Position numbers and translations under genes: made by a program
Origin: Geodermatophilus tzadiensis
GTDB taxonomy: Bacteria; Actinomycetota; Actinomycetes; Mycobacteriales; Geodermatophilaceae
DNA length: 64,000 bases
Assembly (NCBI RefSeq): GCF_003002915.1
Contig: NZ_PVTG01000001.1
Location: 496,001-560,000, forward strand
Direction of reading: 5' to 3'
Shown: in pieces, positions 54,687 to 63,341 of the stretch
Layout: every line of letters begins with the position of its first letter
How positions within the stretch are numbered: position 1 is the first letter of the stretch
The notes under the pieces: model-generated
What the model was told of the DNA's origin: nothing
Databases searched by the model: none
Seen by the model: only the letters and a program-made list of their open reading frames with translations

Positions 54687-56383
54687 AGCTGCGCCAGCTC
54701 GGCCTCGAGGTCGTCGAGGCCCAGCGACCCCTGCGACAGCGCGGCCATGTGCCAGGCCCGGAGGTCGAAGTCCGCCCCGCGCGCCCGCTGCGCCGCCGCC
54801 CGCCCGGCCAGCCACGCGCGCTCGCCGAGCTTGTAGCTGATCGCCTGGCCGGGCAGGCCCAGGTAGCGGACCAGCTCGCTGTCGAGGAAGGCCGGCTCGC
54901 TGCCCAGGTGCTCACCGGCGAAGGCGCGCGCCAGCTCCGGCGTCCAGGGCCGGCCCCGGTGCGCGGCCAGCACGCCCTCGGCGTCGTCGGGGACCGGCAG
55001 CCGCAGGTGCATGCCGATGTCGATGACGACGCGGGTCGCGCGCAGCTGCTGGGCGTCGAGGTAGCCCATCCGCGCGCCGGGCTCGGTGAGGTAGCCGAGC
55101 TCGTCCATGAGCCGCTCGGCGTAGAGCGCCCAGCCCTCGACGTTCGCGCTCACCGAGCCCAGTGACGTCTGGTAGGTGGACAGGTCGCCGGCGACGTGCA
55201 CCCACTGCGCCAGCTGCAGGTGGTGGCCCGGGACGCCCTCGTGGTACCAGATCGAGACCAGGTCCCACAGCGGGAAGCGGGTGCGCCCGAGCGTCGGCAG
55301 CCAGGTGCGGCCGGGGCGGGAGAAGTCGTGCGACGGGCGCGTGTAGTACGGCGCGGCCGCGCTCCCGGGCGGGGCGATCACCGCCTCCACCCGGCGCACC
55401 GGCTCGGCGAGGTCGAAGTGCGTGCCGTCGAGGGCCTCGATCGCCTCGTCCATCATCGCCTGCAGCCGGCGGCGCACCTCCTCGACGCCCTCGACCGCCG
55501 GACCGTGCTCGCCCAGCCAGGCCATGGCCTCCTTCGGCGTCGACCCCGGCCGCAGCGCCCGCGCCTCGGCCTGCTGCTCGGCCAGGATCCGCCGGTGCTC
55601 CGCCCAGCCCCAGGCGTAGGCCTCCTCCAGGCCCTGCCCGGCACCGAGGTCCGAGCCGTTCCAGCGACGGGCGGCGACCGCGTACCGATCGCGGCCGACG
55701 GCGTCCGGGGTGCCCTCGGCCTGCGGGCCGTAGGTGTCGCGCAGGAAGTCGCGGACCTCGGCCACGGCGTCGTCGGCCGCCCGCGCGGCGGCGTCGAGCT
55801 CACCGCGCAGCGCGTCGGGGCCGGAGGCGGCCAGGCCGGCGAAGAACGGCCCGGACAGCCACTCGCCGAGCTGGCCGACGACGGTGGAGACCTGCCGGGG
55901 CGCGACGAACAGGCCGCGCCGGGCGCCCTCGGTCAGCGTCTGCACGTAGCCCCGGTAGGCCTCGGGCACGCGGGCCAGGCGGCGGGCGACGACCGCCCAG
56001 TCGTCCTCGGTCGCCGTCGGCATGAGCAGGAAGACCTGCCGGATCGAGTGCACCGGGCTGAACAGGTTCGACAGCGTCCGGAATCCCTCACCGGCCTCGT
56101 CCGCGGCCAGCTCGGCGCCCAGCCGCTCGCGCAGCAGCCGGGCGCAGCGGCGCTCGACGGGGTCGTCGGCCAGGGCGGGGTCGGCGGCGAGGACGGCGTC
56201 GAGCTCGGCGAGCGTGCGCCGGGTCAGCTCGACCTCGGCCTCCAGGCCCGCGGGGCTCGGGTCGGGCAGCCGGTCGTCGCCCGGGCGGGTGCCCAGGGAG
56301 GTGGCGACGATCGGGTCGAGGTCGCAGACGGCGTCGACGTAGCGGTCGGCCACCTGCCGGGGCGTGCGCACCGGGCCGGTCAC
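54683..56383 (-). CDS. DUF885 family metallo-enzyme-like protein
   Basis: 566 aa. The zinc-site-like motif is WYHEGVPGHHLQLAQW, followed by VEGWALYAERLMDELGY and LGLPGQAISYKLGER, all typical of DUF885, proposed to be metallopeptidases related to M32/M3 folds. No signal peptide is seen, so it is cytoplasmic. GTGA overlap with the nitrobindin-like gene upstream. Confidence 0.88.
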   Translation of the reverse strand: MTGPVRTPRQVADRYVDAVCDLDPIVATSLGTRPGDDRLPDPSPAGLEAEVELTRRTLAELDAVLAADPALADDPVERRCARLLRERLGAELAADEAGEGFRTLSNLFSPVHSIRQVFLLMPTATEDDWAVVARRLARVPEAYRGYVQTLTEGARRGLFVAPRQVSTVVGQLGEWLSGPFFAGLAASGPDALRGELDAAARAADDAVAEVRDFLRDTYGPQAEGTPDAVGRDRYAVAARRWNGSDLGAGQGLEEAYAWGWAEHRRILAEQQAEARALRPGSTPKEAMAWLGEHGPAVEGVEEVRRRLQAMMDEAIEALDGTHFDLAEPVRRVEAVIAPPGSAAAPYYTRPSHDFSRPGRTWLPTLGRTRFPLWDLVSIWYHEGVPGHHLQLAQWVHVAGDLSTYQTSLGSVSANVEGWALYAERLMDELGYLTEPGARMGYLDAQQLRATRVVIDIGMHLRLPVPDDAEGVLAAHRGRPWTPELARAFAGEHLGSEPAFLDSELVRYLGLPGQAISYKLGERAWLAGRAAAQRARGADFDLRAWHMAALSQGSLGLDDLEAELAQL

Positions 56384-56916
56384 CGGAGGCGCTCCAGCCG
56401 GGCCGACATGGTGGGCCGCAGCGGGGTGTCGGCGCCGGCGCGGTCGATCGCGTACATCAGCGCCCCCTCGACGATGCCGTAGAGCCGCACGGCGCGGGTG
56501 GTGTCGGGGGCGTCGGGGGTGCGGGCCACGACGTCGCTGGTGAGCTCCCAGCTGGTGGTGGTGCGCGCGGTCCCGACGTAGAGCTCGACGACACCCGTGG
56601 GGCTGGTGACCAGCAGCTCGACGTCGTCCTGGCCGCGCGGGCGCCAGAACCCCGACTCCCGGACGCCGGGCCCCTCGACCCGGCCGTCGTCGCCGATCAG
56701 CCAGCTGCGCGCCTCGTAGGCGAGGAAGTCGCGGCCGTCGTGGGCGAAGCGCACCCACTGGCCGAACCGGCGGTCCCCTGCCGCGCCGCCGGCGAGGACG
56801 CCCTCCCCGTGCCACTCCCCCAGCAGGGGCAGCACGGCGAGCAGCGCCGGGGACACCTCCGGCCCCGAGCGGACGTCGACGGTGTCGACGACGGGCAGTT
56901 CGGTCGGGCCGGTCAC
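56380..56916 (-). CDS. Nitrobindin-like FABP-family protein lacking the haem histidine
   Basis: 178 aa beta-barrel: LLGEWHGEGVL is the N-terminal GxWxGxG motif, followed by DFLAYEARSW and RESGFWRPRGQDDVELLV. In haem-binding nitrobindins the C-terminal P-H-L-S-A-x-L motif supplies the haem histidine; here it reads RPTMSARLERL with Thr at ~169. Haem binding is therefore doubtful. The GTG overlaps the stop of an 8-codon ORF. Confidence 0.82.
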   Translation of the reverse strand: MTGPTELPVVDTVDVRSGPEVSPALLAVLPLLGEWHGEGVLAGGAAGDRRFGQWVRFAHDGRDFLAYEARSWLIGDDGRVEGPGVRESGFWRPRGQDDVELLVTSPTGVVELYVGTARTTTSWELTSDVVARTPDAPDTTRAVRLYGIVEGALMYAIDRAGADTPLRPTMSARLERLR

Positions 56917-56939
56917 CGGCCGGCGTCCCGGGCAGACAT
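56913..56939 (-). CDS. 8-residue leaderless upstream ORF
   Basis: ATG at 56939 encodes MSARDAGR and its TGA overlaps the GTG of the nitrobindin-like gene (GTGA). TACCGT (56952-56947) lies 7 nt before the ATG, so transcription probably begins at or near this codon. Ribosomes would start here and re-initiate on the main gene. The peptide itself has no evident function. Confidence 0.4.
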   Translation of the reverse strand: MSARDAGR

Positions 56940-56971
56940 GCCGGTCACGGTAGTCGGCGCGCCGCGGCGCC

Positions 56972-57127
56972 TCAGCGGCCGCGGGACGGGCGGCCCGGCG
57001 GGGACGGCGGCACGCGGGGGCCCTCCCGCCGCGCACCCCGCTCGGGGCGGGCCAGACGCCGTGCCGCGAGCAGGCAGGCGAGGGCGCCCAGCGCGGCGAG
57101 CGCGACGAGGACCCACGCGGCGACCAC
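56972..57127 (-). CDS. 51-residue single-helix membrane protein
   Basis: The helix is AAWVLVALAALGALACLLA, followed by an Arg/Pro-rich tail. The GTG at 57127 is 6 nt after TACCGT (57139-57134), the leaderless pattern seen at other genes here, which supports expression. It lies between the nitrobindin-like gene and the divergent phosphatase. No family known. Confidence 0.5.
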   Translation of the reverse strand: MVAAWVLVALAALGALACLLAARRLARPERGARREGPRVPPSPPGRPSRGR

Positions 57128-57200
57128 GCCGCCACGGTAGGCGGGCGGCCCCGCTCCCGGCGGCTGCCCCGCCGCTGCGCGCCCGGTCCGGACCCGCCCC

Positions 57201-58550
57201 GTGTGGGACGCACCGGGTGTGGGGCACCCTGGGGAGCCGGCACGCCCGCGACACACCGAGGAGGACGGCGTCATCGACGGCCGACGGACCGCTCCCGACG
57301 GCACCTCCCTGCGCGCGGTGGAGGCCGAGCTGACCCGGACGGCAGCCCGCTACGAGCGGCTGCTGACCACCGTCGCCGACGGCATCTACGGCCTCGACCG
57401 GGACGGGCGGGTGGAGTTCGCCAACCCCGCCGCCGAGCGGATCACCGGCCGCAGCGCCGCCGAGCAGCTGGGCCACGACCAGCACCGGCTCCTGCACGCG
57501 CACCGCCCCGACGGCTCCCCCTACCCGCGGGAGGAGTGCCCGGTGTGGCGCGCGCTGGTCACCGGCCGGACCGTCTCCGCCGACGACGAGGTGTTCTGGC
57601 ACGCCGACGGCACGCCGGTGCCGGTCGAGCTCACCGCCGTCCCGGTGGTGGAGGACGGCGAGGTGACCGGCGTCGTCGTCTCCGTCCGCAACCTCACCGA
57701 CCGGCTCGCCGCCCGCCGCCAGGCCGCGGAGCTGCAGCGGCTGGCCGCGGAGAACGCCGCCGAGCGGGCGCTGTCGGACCGGCTGCAGCGGGCGCTGCTC
57801 ACCCCGCCCCCGGAGCCCGACCACCTGCACGTCGTCGTCCGCTACCGCCCGGCCGCGCACGGCGCCCGGGTCGGCGGCGACTGGTACGACGCGTTCCTCC
57901 AGCCCGACGGCGCCACGGTGCTGGTCATCGGCGACGTCGTCGGCCACGACAGCGCCGCCGCCGCGGCGATGGGCCAGCTGCGCGGCCTGGTGCGGGCCCT
58001 GGCCTGGGACAACGACGAGACGCCGGCGGAGACGCTCGTGCGGGTGGAGCGCGCCGCGCTCGGGCTGGCGGTGAGCACGCCGGCCACCGCCGTCCTCGCC
58101 CGCATCGAGCGGCTGCCCGACGTCCCGGTGGCCGGGGTGCGCCGGCTGCGGTGGAGCAACGCCGGCCACCTGCCGCCGCTGGTGCTCGCCCCCGACGGGT
58201 CGACGACGCTGCTGGAGACCCGTCCGGACCTGATGCTGGGCGTGGACCCCGACGCCCCGCGCCGCGACCACACCGCCGACCTGCCCGACCGCTCCACCCT
58301 GCTGCTGGTCACCGACGGCCTGGTCGAGCTGCCCGGGATGCACCTCGACGAGGGCCTCGCCGCGCTGCGGGAGGCGCTGCGCGACCTGGGCGAGGAGCCG
58401 CTGGACAGCCTCTGCGACACGCTGCTGGCGCGGCTGGTGCCCGGGCCGGGACGGGACGACGTGGCGCTGGTCGCCGTCCGCACCCACCCCGAGGACCGCC
58501 CGCGCCCGCCCGAGGCCGGCCCCAACCGGCTGCCGCCGGGCATGGACTGA
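57201..58550 (+). CDS. PAS-PP2C (SpoIIE/RsbU-type) serine phosphatase
   Basis: About 449 aa. PAS domain (YERLLTTVADGIYGLDRDGR to ~residue 165), a helical linker (LAAENAAERALSDRLQRALL) and a PPM/SpoIIE phosphatase with RVGGDWYDAFL, VIGDVVGHDSAAAAAMGQLR, LRWSNAGHLPPLVL and RDDVALVAVR. Such proteins dephosphorylate anti-anti-sigma factors. The start is uncertain: GTG at 57201 is annotated, but the only good Shine-Dalgarno (GAGGAGG, 57258-57264) lies 8 nt before an ATC codon at 57273. Confidence 0.88.
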   Translation: MWDAPGVGHPGEPARPRHTEEDGVIDGRRTAPDGTSLRAVEAELTRTAARYERLLTTVADGIYGLDRDGRVEFANPAAERITGRSAAEQLGHDQHRLLHAHRPDGSPYPREECPVWRALVTGRTVSADDEVFWHADGTPVPVELTAVPVVEDGEVTGVVVSVRNLTDRLAARRQAAELQRLAAENAAERALSDRLQRALLTPPPEPDHLHVVVRYRPAAHGARVGGDWYDAFLQPDGATVLVIGDVVGHDSAAAAAMGQLRGLVRALAWDNDETPAETLVRVERAALGLAVSTPATAVLARIERLPDVPVAGVRRLRWSNAGHLPPLVLAPDGSTTLLETRPDLMLGVDPDAPRRDHTADLPDRSTLLLVTDGLVELPGMHLDEGLAALREALRDLGEEPLDSLCDTLLARLVPGPGRDDVALVAVRTHPEDRPRPPEAGPNRLPPGMD

Positions 58551-58569
58551 CCCGCCGCCCGGGCTCCGC

Positions 58570-59181
58570 TCAGACGCCCGGCCGCAGCAGCCGGAAGGCG
58601 TGCTCCCAGGTGCCGGTGCGCGCGCCGTGCGCGACCCAGGCCAGGCACATCGGCTCCAGCCAGCGGCTCGCCTCGATGCCGCCGAGGTCGACGACGTCCC
58701 AGCCGGTGTCCCGGAGCAGCGCGGTGACCGTGTCCTTGGCCGCCTGGTCGTCCCCGCCGATGAACATCGACGGCGGCCCACCGGGCAGCTGCGGGTCGAC
58801 CATCAGCGCGTTGCCGACGGTGTTGTACGCCTTGACCACCCGGGCACCGGGAGCGGCCCGCTGCACCCGCTCGCCGAGGGAGTCGGTGTGGCCGACGAAC
58901 AGCTGCGGGGTCCCGGTGGAGACGTCCAGCGGGTTGGTGGTGTCGACGAGCACCCGGCCGTCGAGCTCGTCGGCGAGGGAGCCCGCCAGCGCTTCCGCGG
59001 CCGAGCCCAGGACCGCCAGGACGACCAGCTCGGCGGCCGCGGCCACCTCCGCGGGCGGCCCGGTGGGCAGCCCGTCGACGTCGTCGCGCCGGGTGCCGAT
59101 GCGCACCTCGTGCCCGTGCCGGGCGTAGCCGCGCGCGAGCGCCCGCCCGACCTGGCCGCTGCCCAGGATGCCGATCCGCAC
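58570..59181 (-). CDS. NADPH-dependent F420-reductase-like oxidoreductase
   Basis: 203 aa. RIGILGSGQVGRALARGYARHGHEV is the N-terminal NAD(P) motif (quoted: RIGILGSGQVGRALARGY), followed by VLVDTTNPLD and KAYNTVGNALMVDP. It matches the F420_oxidored/NADP-binding family; true F420 reductase activity is unproven. GTG at 59181. Convergent with the phosphatase gene, 19 nt apart. Confidence 0.85.
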   Translation of the reverse strand: MRIGILGSGQVGRALARGYARHGHEVRIGTRRDDVDGLPTGPPAEVAAAAELVVLAVLGSAAEALAGSLADELDGRVLVDTTNPLDVSTGTPQLFVGHTDSLGERVQRAAPGARVVKAYNTVGNALMVDPQLPGGPPSMFIGGDDQAAKDTVTALLRDTGWDVVDLGGIEASRWLEPMCLAWVAHGARTGTWEHAFRLLRPGV

Positions 59182-59290
59182 GGCGCACAGTGCACTCCGC
59201 GGACACCGCGGCGACAAGGCCCCCGGACGCACCGGTGCCCGCCCCGGCGACTGCCGGGACGGGCACGGGTGCGGACAGGCGCGCTCCGTC

Positions 59291-59342
59291 GTCCTCCCTC
59301 ACCGCAGCGCGTCCTACCGGACCGCCCACGGTGAGGGAGGAC
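59291..59342. terminator. 14-bp stem hairpin downstream of the sulfur operon
   Basis: GTCCTCCCTCACCG (59291-59304) and CGGTGAGGGAGGAC (59329-59342) pair perfectly, with a 24-nt loop. On the minus strand it is the second hairpin after the DUF1416 stop, in the 194-bp gap before the oxidoreductase gene. It could be part of a tandem terminator. Confidence 0.6.
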
Positions 59343-59374
59343 GCGCGACGATCAGGTCACCTGATCGTCGCGCG
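59342..59374. terminator. 33-bp near-perfect palindrome after DUF1416
   Basis: CGCGCGACGATCAGGT and its exact complement flank a single base (59358). The palindrome ends one base from the DUF1416 stop codon at 59376. With almost no loop it fits DNA cruciform or protein-site use as well as termination. Confidence 0.6.
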
Positions 59375-59375
59375 G

Positions 59376-59672
59376 TCACTGGTCGAGGACGACCGTCGTC
59401 TCGTTCAGGCCGACCTCGGCGGAGACGGCGCGCTCGCCGCGGCCGGACGGCGCCAGCGAGCGCAGCTTCCACTCACCGGGGGCGGCGAAGAAGCGGAACT
59501 CGCCCTCCGGGCTGGTGACCACCTCGGCGGTGAACTCGTCGGTGGCGTCCAGCAGCCGGACGTAGGCACCGGCCACCGGGGCGCCGTCGCGCCAGACCTG
59601 ACCCTGGATCACCGTCTGGGTGCTCAGGTCGATGCCGGCCAGGGCACCGCCCTGCTTCGGGGCTCCGCACAT
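59376..59672 (-). CDS. DUF1416 (SseC-like) protein
   Basis: 98 aa. CGAPKQGGALAGIDLSTQ starts the family, with QGQVWRDGAPVAGAYVRLL and the beta-rich carboxypeptidase-regulatory-like fold. DUF1416 always follows sulfurtransferase CysA/SseA genes in actinobacteria (sseC). The role in sulfur metabolism is inferred from position. Starts 6 nt after the sulfurtransferase stop. Confidence 0.93.
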   Translation of the reverse strand: MCGAPKQGGALAGIDLSTQTVIQGQVWRDGAPVAGAYVRLLDATDEFTAEVVTSPEGEFRFFAAPGEWKLRSLAPSGRGERAVSAEVGLNETTVVLDQ

Positions 59673-59678
59673 GTCAGC

Positions 59679-60506
59679 TCACTTCTCGATCGGGACGCCG
59701 ACGAGCGAGCCGTACTCGACCCAGCTGCCGTCGTAGTTCTTGACGTCGGTCTTGCCGAGCAGCTCGCGCAGCACGAACCAGGTGTGGCTCGAGCGCTCGC
59801 CGATCCGGCAGTAGGCGATGGTGGCCTTGCCGTCGTCGAAGCCCTGCTCGGCGTAGAGCTTCTCGAGCTGCTCGTCGCTCTTGAAGGTGCCGTCCTCGTT
59901 GGCCGCCTTGCTCCACGGGATGTTCTTGGCGGTGGGGACGTGCCCGCCCTTCTGCGCCATCTCCTGGGGCAGGTGGGCGGGGGCGAGGATCTTGCCGGAG
60001 AACTCGTCGGGCGACCGGACGTCGATGATGTTCTTCGACCCGATCGAGGCGACGACCTCGTCGCGGAACGCGCGGATCGACAGGTCGGGGTCCTGGGCCA
60101 CGTACTGGGTGGCGGGGCGCTCCACCGGGTCCTTGGACAGCGGGCGGCCGTCGAGCTCCCACTTCTTGCGGCCGCCGTCGATGAGCTTGACGTCCTGGTG
60201 GCCGTAGAGCTTGAAGTACCAGTAGGCGTAGGCCGCGAACCAGTTGTTGTTGCCGCCGTAGAGGATCACGGTGTCGTCGTTGCCGATGCCCCGCTCCGAG
60301 AGCAGCTTCTCGAAGCCGGACTTGTCGACGAAGTCGCGGCGCAGCGGGTCCTGCAGGTCCTTCTTCCAGTCCAGCTTGACGGCACCCTCGAGGTGACCGC
60401 CGTCGTAGGCGCTGGTGTCCTCGTCGACCTCGACGAAGACCAGACCGGGCTGGCCGAGGTGCTCCTGGGCCCAGTCGGCGGTGACGAGCACGTCGTTGCG
60501 GCTCAT
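59679..60506 (-). CDS. Thiosulfate sulfurtransferase (CysA/SseA-type)
   Basis: 275 aa, two rhodanese domains. The active-site loop of the second is YCRIGERSSHTWF, with cysteine and the CRxGxR[ST] pattern; the first domain (YGGNNNWFAAYAYWYFKL) lacks a cysteine as usual. It transfers sulfane sulfur to thiophilic acceptors. It resembles mycobacterial CysA2/CysA3. A GGAGG-like sequence precedes the ATG. Confidence 0.93.
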   Translation of the reverse strand: MSRNDVLVTADWAQEHLGQPGLVFVEVDEDTSAYDGGHLEGAVKLDWKKDLQDPLRRDFVDKSGFEKLLSERGIGNDDTVILYGGNNNWFAAYAYWYFKLYGHQDVKLIDGGRKKWELDGRPLSKDPVERPATQYVAQDPDLSIRAFRDEVVASIGSKNIIDVRSPDEFSGKILAPAHLPQEMAQKGGHVPTAKNIPWSKAANEDGTFKSDEQLEKLYAEQGFDDGKATIAYCRIGERSSHTWFVLRELLGKTDVKNYDGSWVEYGSLVGVPIEK

Positions 60507-60542
60507 GGGGGGTGTTCCTCCCTGTGGTGGGTGTGCGGACGT

Positions 60543-60977
60543 TCAGGCGGTGCGGGCGCGGGCCCGCCGGACGGTCAGGTACAGCTCGCAGCCCAGGCAG
60601 AAGCCGGTGGCGGCGTTGAGCAGGGCCGCCACGAGAGCCGACCCCGTGGCCAGGGCACCGAGCAGCGGCGCGCCGAGCAGGTAGCCCGCCGCGCCCACGG
60701 CGGCGAAGACGAGGCCGACCAGCTGGGCGAAGCGCACCGGCGCCTCGGGCTCGCGTTCCCGCGCCGGCCCCAGCCGCGGGGCGACGAGGGTGCGGTACAG
60801 CACCGCGTACGGGGCGTGCCGCAGGCCGGCGGCGGCACCGACGGCGAAGACCGCCGCCTGCGCGGCGGCCAGCCAGCCGCTCGCGGTCAGCAGCACGGCG
60901 GCGAGGACGGCGCTGGTGACCCACGCGGCGAACCGGGGGCCGCGCACGTCGACCGTGCGGGCAGGACTGGAGGTCAT
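60543..60977 (-). CDS. DUF4395 membrane protein
   Basis: 144 aa with four membrane helices, a conserved VRGPRFAAWVTS start and FCLGCELYLTVRR at the end, where a CxxC pair sits at the membrane face. DUF4395 is found beside sulfurtransferases and may have a thiol or sulfur transport role. It is the first gene after the Cys leader peptide. ATG with GGAGAG upstream. Confidence 0.88.
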   Translation of the reverse strand: MTSSPARTVDVRGPRFAAWVTSAVLAAVLLTASGWLAAAQAAVFAVGAAAGLRHAPYAVLYRTLVAPRLGPAREREPEAPVRFAQLVGLVFAAVGAAGYLLGAPLLGALATGSALVAALLNAATGFCLGCELYLTVRRARARTA

Positions 60978-61031
60978 GGAAGGGCTCTCCGGACGGCGGT
61001 CAGGGCACGTCTGGGCGGAGCGGGGCCGCCC

Positions 61032-61106
61032 TCAGGCGGCGCGACACAGGGCGCTGCCGACGCGGCACAGGTCGACTGTGCGGCGCGAGGTCAGCAGGGT
61101 GCCCAC
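61032..61106 (-). CDS. Cysteine-responsive leader peptide (24 aa)
   Basis: GTG at 61106; sequence ends SRRTVDLCRVGSALCRAA with Cys at 14 and 21. Leader peptides of the form RRxVDLCRVxxAxCR precede actinobacterial sulfur genes, and leaderless polycysteine ORFs act as cysteine attenuators in mycobacteria. TACCCT is 6 nt before the GTG. It ends 54 nt before DUF4395, so ribosome stalling at Cys codons could tune that gene and the sulfurtransferase. Confidence 0.8.
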   Translation of the reverse strand: MGTLLTSRRTVDLCRVGSALCRAA

Positions 61107-61112
61107 GCGGCG

Positions 61113-61118
61113 AGGGTA
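61113..61118 (-). promoter_or_regulatory. -10 element of the Cys leader/DUF4395 operon
   Basis: On the minus strand TACCCT (61118-61113) is followed by CGCCGC and the GTG of the leader peptide, placing the transcription start at or next to the start codon. The promoter overlaps the end of the thioredoxin gene (stop at 61124). Confidence 0.6.
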
Positions 61119-61123
61119 ACCGA

Positions 61124-61564
61124 TCACGATGGGGCCCCCGTGTGGGCGTCGACGACGGCGGTGAGCTCCTCGGGCCGGGGCGCGCCGCTGCTGCGGCCGA
61201 GCAGCCGGCCCTGGCGGTCCAGGTAGAACAGCGTCGGCGTGCGCCGGACGCCGAGCTCGCGGACGGCGTCGAGGTGGCTCTCCGCGTCGACGTGCACGTA
61301 GGCCAGGCCCGGCCGGGTCCCCTGCAGGTGCAGCAGCCGGGCCCGGGTGGTCCGGCACGGGCCGCAGAACGCGGTGGAGAACTGGACGACGGTGAGGTCG
61401 GCGTCCCCGGGCCGCACGCCGAGGCCCTCGAGCACGGCGGTCGGTCCGCCCACGGTCTCCTCCTCCACCGTCCGCACCCTGCCGTCGCGGGCGCGCAGCC
61501 ACGCCGCCGCCGCGGCGGTCAGGACCAGCGCCACGGCGAGCACCAGCAGCCCGGTCCCGCTCAT
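61124..61564 (-). CDS. Membrane-anchored thioredoxin (ThiX-like)
   Basis: 146 aa: an N-terminal helix ([19 protein letters not shown]) anchors a thioredoxin domain with [13 protein letters not shown] as active site and a cis-Pro in [10 protein letters not shown]. In mycobacteria thiX precedes the cysA2 sulfurtransferase operon. It may supply reducing power for sulfur transfer. ATG at 61564. Confidence 0.88.
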   Translation of the reverse strand: MSGTGLLVLAVALVLTAAAAAWLRARDGRVRTVEEETVGGPTAVLEGLGVRPGDADLTVVQFSTAFCGPCRTTRARLLHLQGTRPGLAYVHVDAESHLDAVRELGVRRTPTLFYLDRQGRLLGRSSGAPRPEELTAVVDAHTGAPS

Positions 61565-61613
61565 CCCCCGCCCCAACCGGGGCCGCCCGGGGGGCATTCC
61601 CCGGGTCACCCGG

Positions 61614-62306
61614 TCAGGCGGTGGCCGAGAAGACGACGTCGCTGCCCTCGACCGCGACCCGCACCCCGTCGTCCCCGGGCGTGACCCCGGTGAGCTGCAG
61701 GTCGTAGGGCAGCTCGACCGGGTAGCGCAGGTCGAGCAGCGCGACGGCCCGGTCGACGACGAAGCCGGGGACGCCGACACCGCCCGCGGCGGCGTCCTCC
61801 ACCACGACGACGAGCTCGTCGCCCTCGAGGACGACGTCGCCGGTGGCGGTGAGCGGCACCGTGTAGCCGAGCACCTCGACCGTCCGGGTCACGCGCAGCC
61901 CGTCGCCGGCGCGCTCGAGGGTGGTGCCGGCGCCGAGCTCGCGCGAGAGCAGCGCGTAGGTGAGCGTCGCCGTCCCGTCCACCCGGTCCACCGGCACCCG
62001 CTCCACCGAGCCCGACAGCGCGTCGGACAGCGGCACGTGCACCCCGCGCAGCGTGACGTCGGCGCGGGTGCCCTCGGGCTGCCCCAGGTCGTCGGCGGTC
62101 AGCCCGATGCGCACCTCGTCGTAGCGCTCCTGCACCGCCTGGGTGAGGAACGGCCAGCCGGCGACGTCCACGTCGGGTGCGCCGGCCAGGCCGCCGGCCT
62201 CCTGCAGCGTCGCGGCAACCCGCTCCTCGGCGATCCCCTCGGCCACCGGGTCGGCGACCAGCGCGAGCAGGACCAGGACCACCAGGACGACCAGGAGTGC
62301 GCGCAC
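61614..62306 (-). CDS. DUF2993 (LmeA-like) exported protein
   Basis: 230 aa. An N-terminal signal-like helix ([18 protein letters not shown]) then a DUF2993 domain with [21 protein letters not shown]. The mycobacterial member LmeA supports lipomannan maturation and lies at the same place (Rv0817c). The role in this organism is inferred. GTG at 62306, 2 nt after the membrane protein stop. Confidence 0.85.
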   Translation of the reverse strand: MRALLVVLVVLVLLALVADPVAEGIAEERVAATLQEAGGLAGAPDVDVAGWPFLTQAVQERYDEVRIGLTADDLGQPEGTRADVTLRGVHVPLSDALSGSVERVPVDRVDGTATLTYALLSRELGAGTTLERAGDGLRVTRTVEVLGYTVPLTATGDVVLEGDELVVVVEDAAAGGVGVPGFVVDRAVALLDLRYPVELPYDLQLTGVTPGDDGVRVAVEGSDVVFSATA

Positions 62307-62308
62307 GG

Positions 62309-63130
62309 TCAGACCACGGCGAGGGCGAGCAGCGCCGGGGCACAGACGGCGAGCGGCAGGACGGCGTCCCCCAGCACGCCGGCGGCCGGCCGGACCCCGT
62401 CGGCGGACGCGGCGTCGGCGAGGGCGAAGGAGGCGGCCAGCCCGGCGAGGGCGGCGACCAGCCCCAGGACCAGACCGGTGGTCACCCCGGTGACCACCTC
62501 GACCAGGTCGCCGGTGCCGCTGCTCCACAGCGCGACGGCGACGCCCGCCGCCACCGCCAGCAGCATCCCGGGCACGCCGCGGCCCACGCCCTCGGCGACC
62601 GCGGGCCGCGGCAGCACGGCGTCGACCAGGTGCCCGGCGGCCAGGGCCGCGCCGACGACGAGCAGCGGCGAGCCGGCCGGGTCGCCGTCGTCCCCCGCGA
62701 CGTCGGGGAGCAGGAGCAGCGCGAGCGCGCACGCGGCGGCCACCAGCAGCGCGGTGGCGCCCAGCGAGCCGACGACGTCGCGGCGCGGCGGGCGGCGCAG
62801 CATCTGGTGCAGCACCGAGGCCAGCAGCGCCGGTCCGGCGACGGCGAGCACCGCGCCCGGGCCGGGGCGGTCGGCCGCGGTGACCAGCAGGTCGGCCACG
62901 ACGCCGGCCGTCAGCGCGAGCACCGCGACCCCCACGGCGCCGGCCGGGGCGGTGGCCGCCACCCAGCCGACGGCCAGCGCGGCCTGCAGCACCACCACCG
63001 CGGCCGGCCGGCCCTGCTCACCCAGCACGGCGGGCGCTCCGACCAGCAGTGCGGTCGCGCCCGCCACGGCCACGGCGGCGGCCAGCTGCCGCGCGCGCGT
63101 GGACGGCCGGGACTCCAGCGCGGTGGTCAC
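62309..63130 (-). CDS. Multi-helix membrane protein
   Basis: 273 aa with seven or eight Ala/Leu/Val-rich helices, separated by short loops (DRPGPG, RRPPRRD, DDGDPAG). No motif or family is recognised. It is cotranscribed with the LmeA-like gene (2-nt gap), so a link to envelope assembly is possible. GTG at 63130. Divergent from glnR. Confidence 0.7.
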   Translation of the reverse strand: MTTALESRPSTRARQLAAAVAVAGATALLVGAPAVLGEQGRPAAVVVLQAALAVGWVAATAPAGAVGVAVLALTAGVVADLLVTAADRPGPGAVLAVAGPALLASVLHQMLRRPPRRDVVGSLGATALLVAAACALALLLLPDVAGDDGDPAGSPLLVVGAALAAGHLVDAVLPRPAVAEGVGRGVPGMLLAVAAGVAVALWSSGTGDLVEVVTGVTTGLVLGLVAALAGLAASFALADAASADGVRPAAGVLGDAVLPLAVCAPALLALAVV

Positions 63131-63287
63131 GCACCCCCCTCGCCGGGACCCGGCGGCGCCACGTCGGGCCGCGTCGCCTGCGATCGTGGCAGACACCCGC
63201 CGCCCCGGCGCCCGACGAACGGACCGGTCCGCGCTCCGGCGTGTCGCGGTGCGGTCACGGTCACCGGGAGTCGGACTCCGCGTCGGC

Positions 63288-63293
63288 TATCCT
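63288..63293 (+). promoter_or_regulatory. -10 element of glnR
   Basis: TATCCT lies 48 nt before the glnR ATG. Transcription from ~63300 would give a 40-nt leader containing the GAGGAG Shine-Dalgarno. No clear GlnR autoregulatory site is seen in the 211-bp divergent gap. Confidence 0.5.
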
Positions 63294-63341
63294 GCGATCT
63301 CGGTTCGACAGCGCCGTCGACAGCCTCCCCGAGGAGACGAC

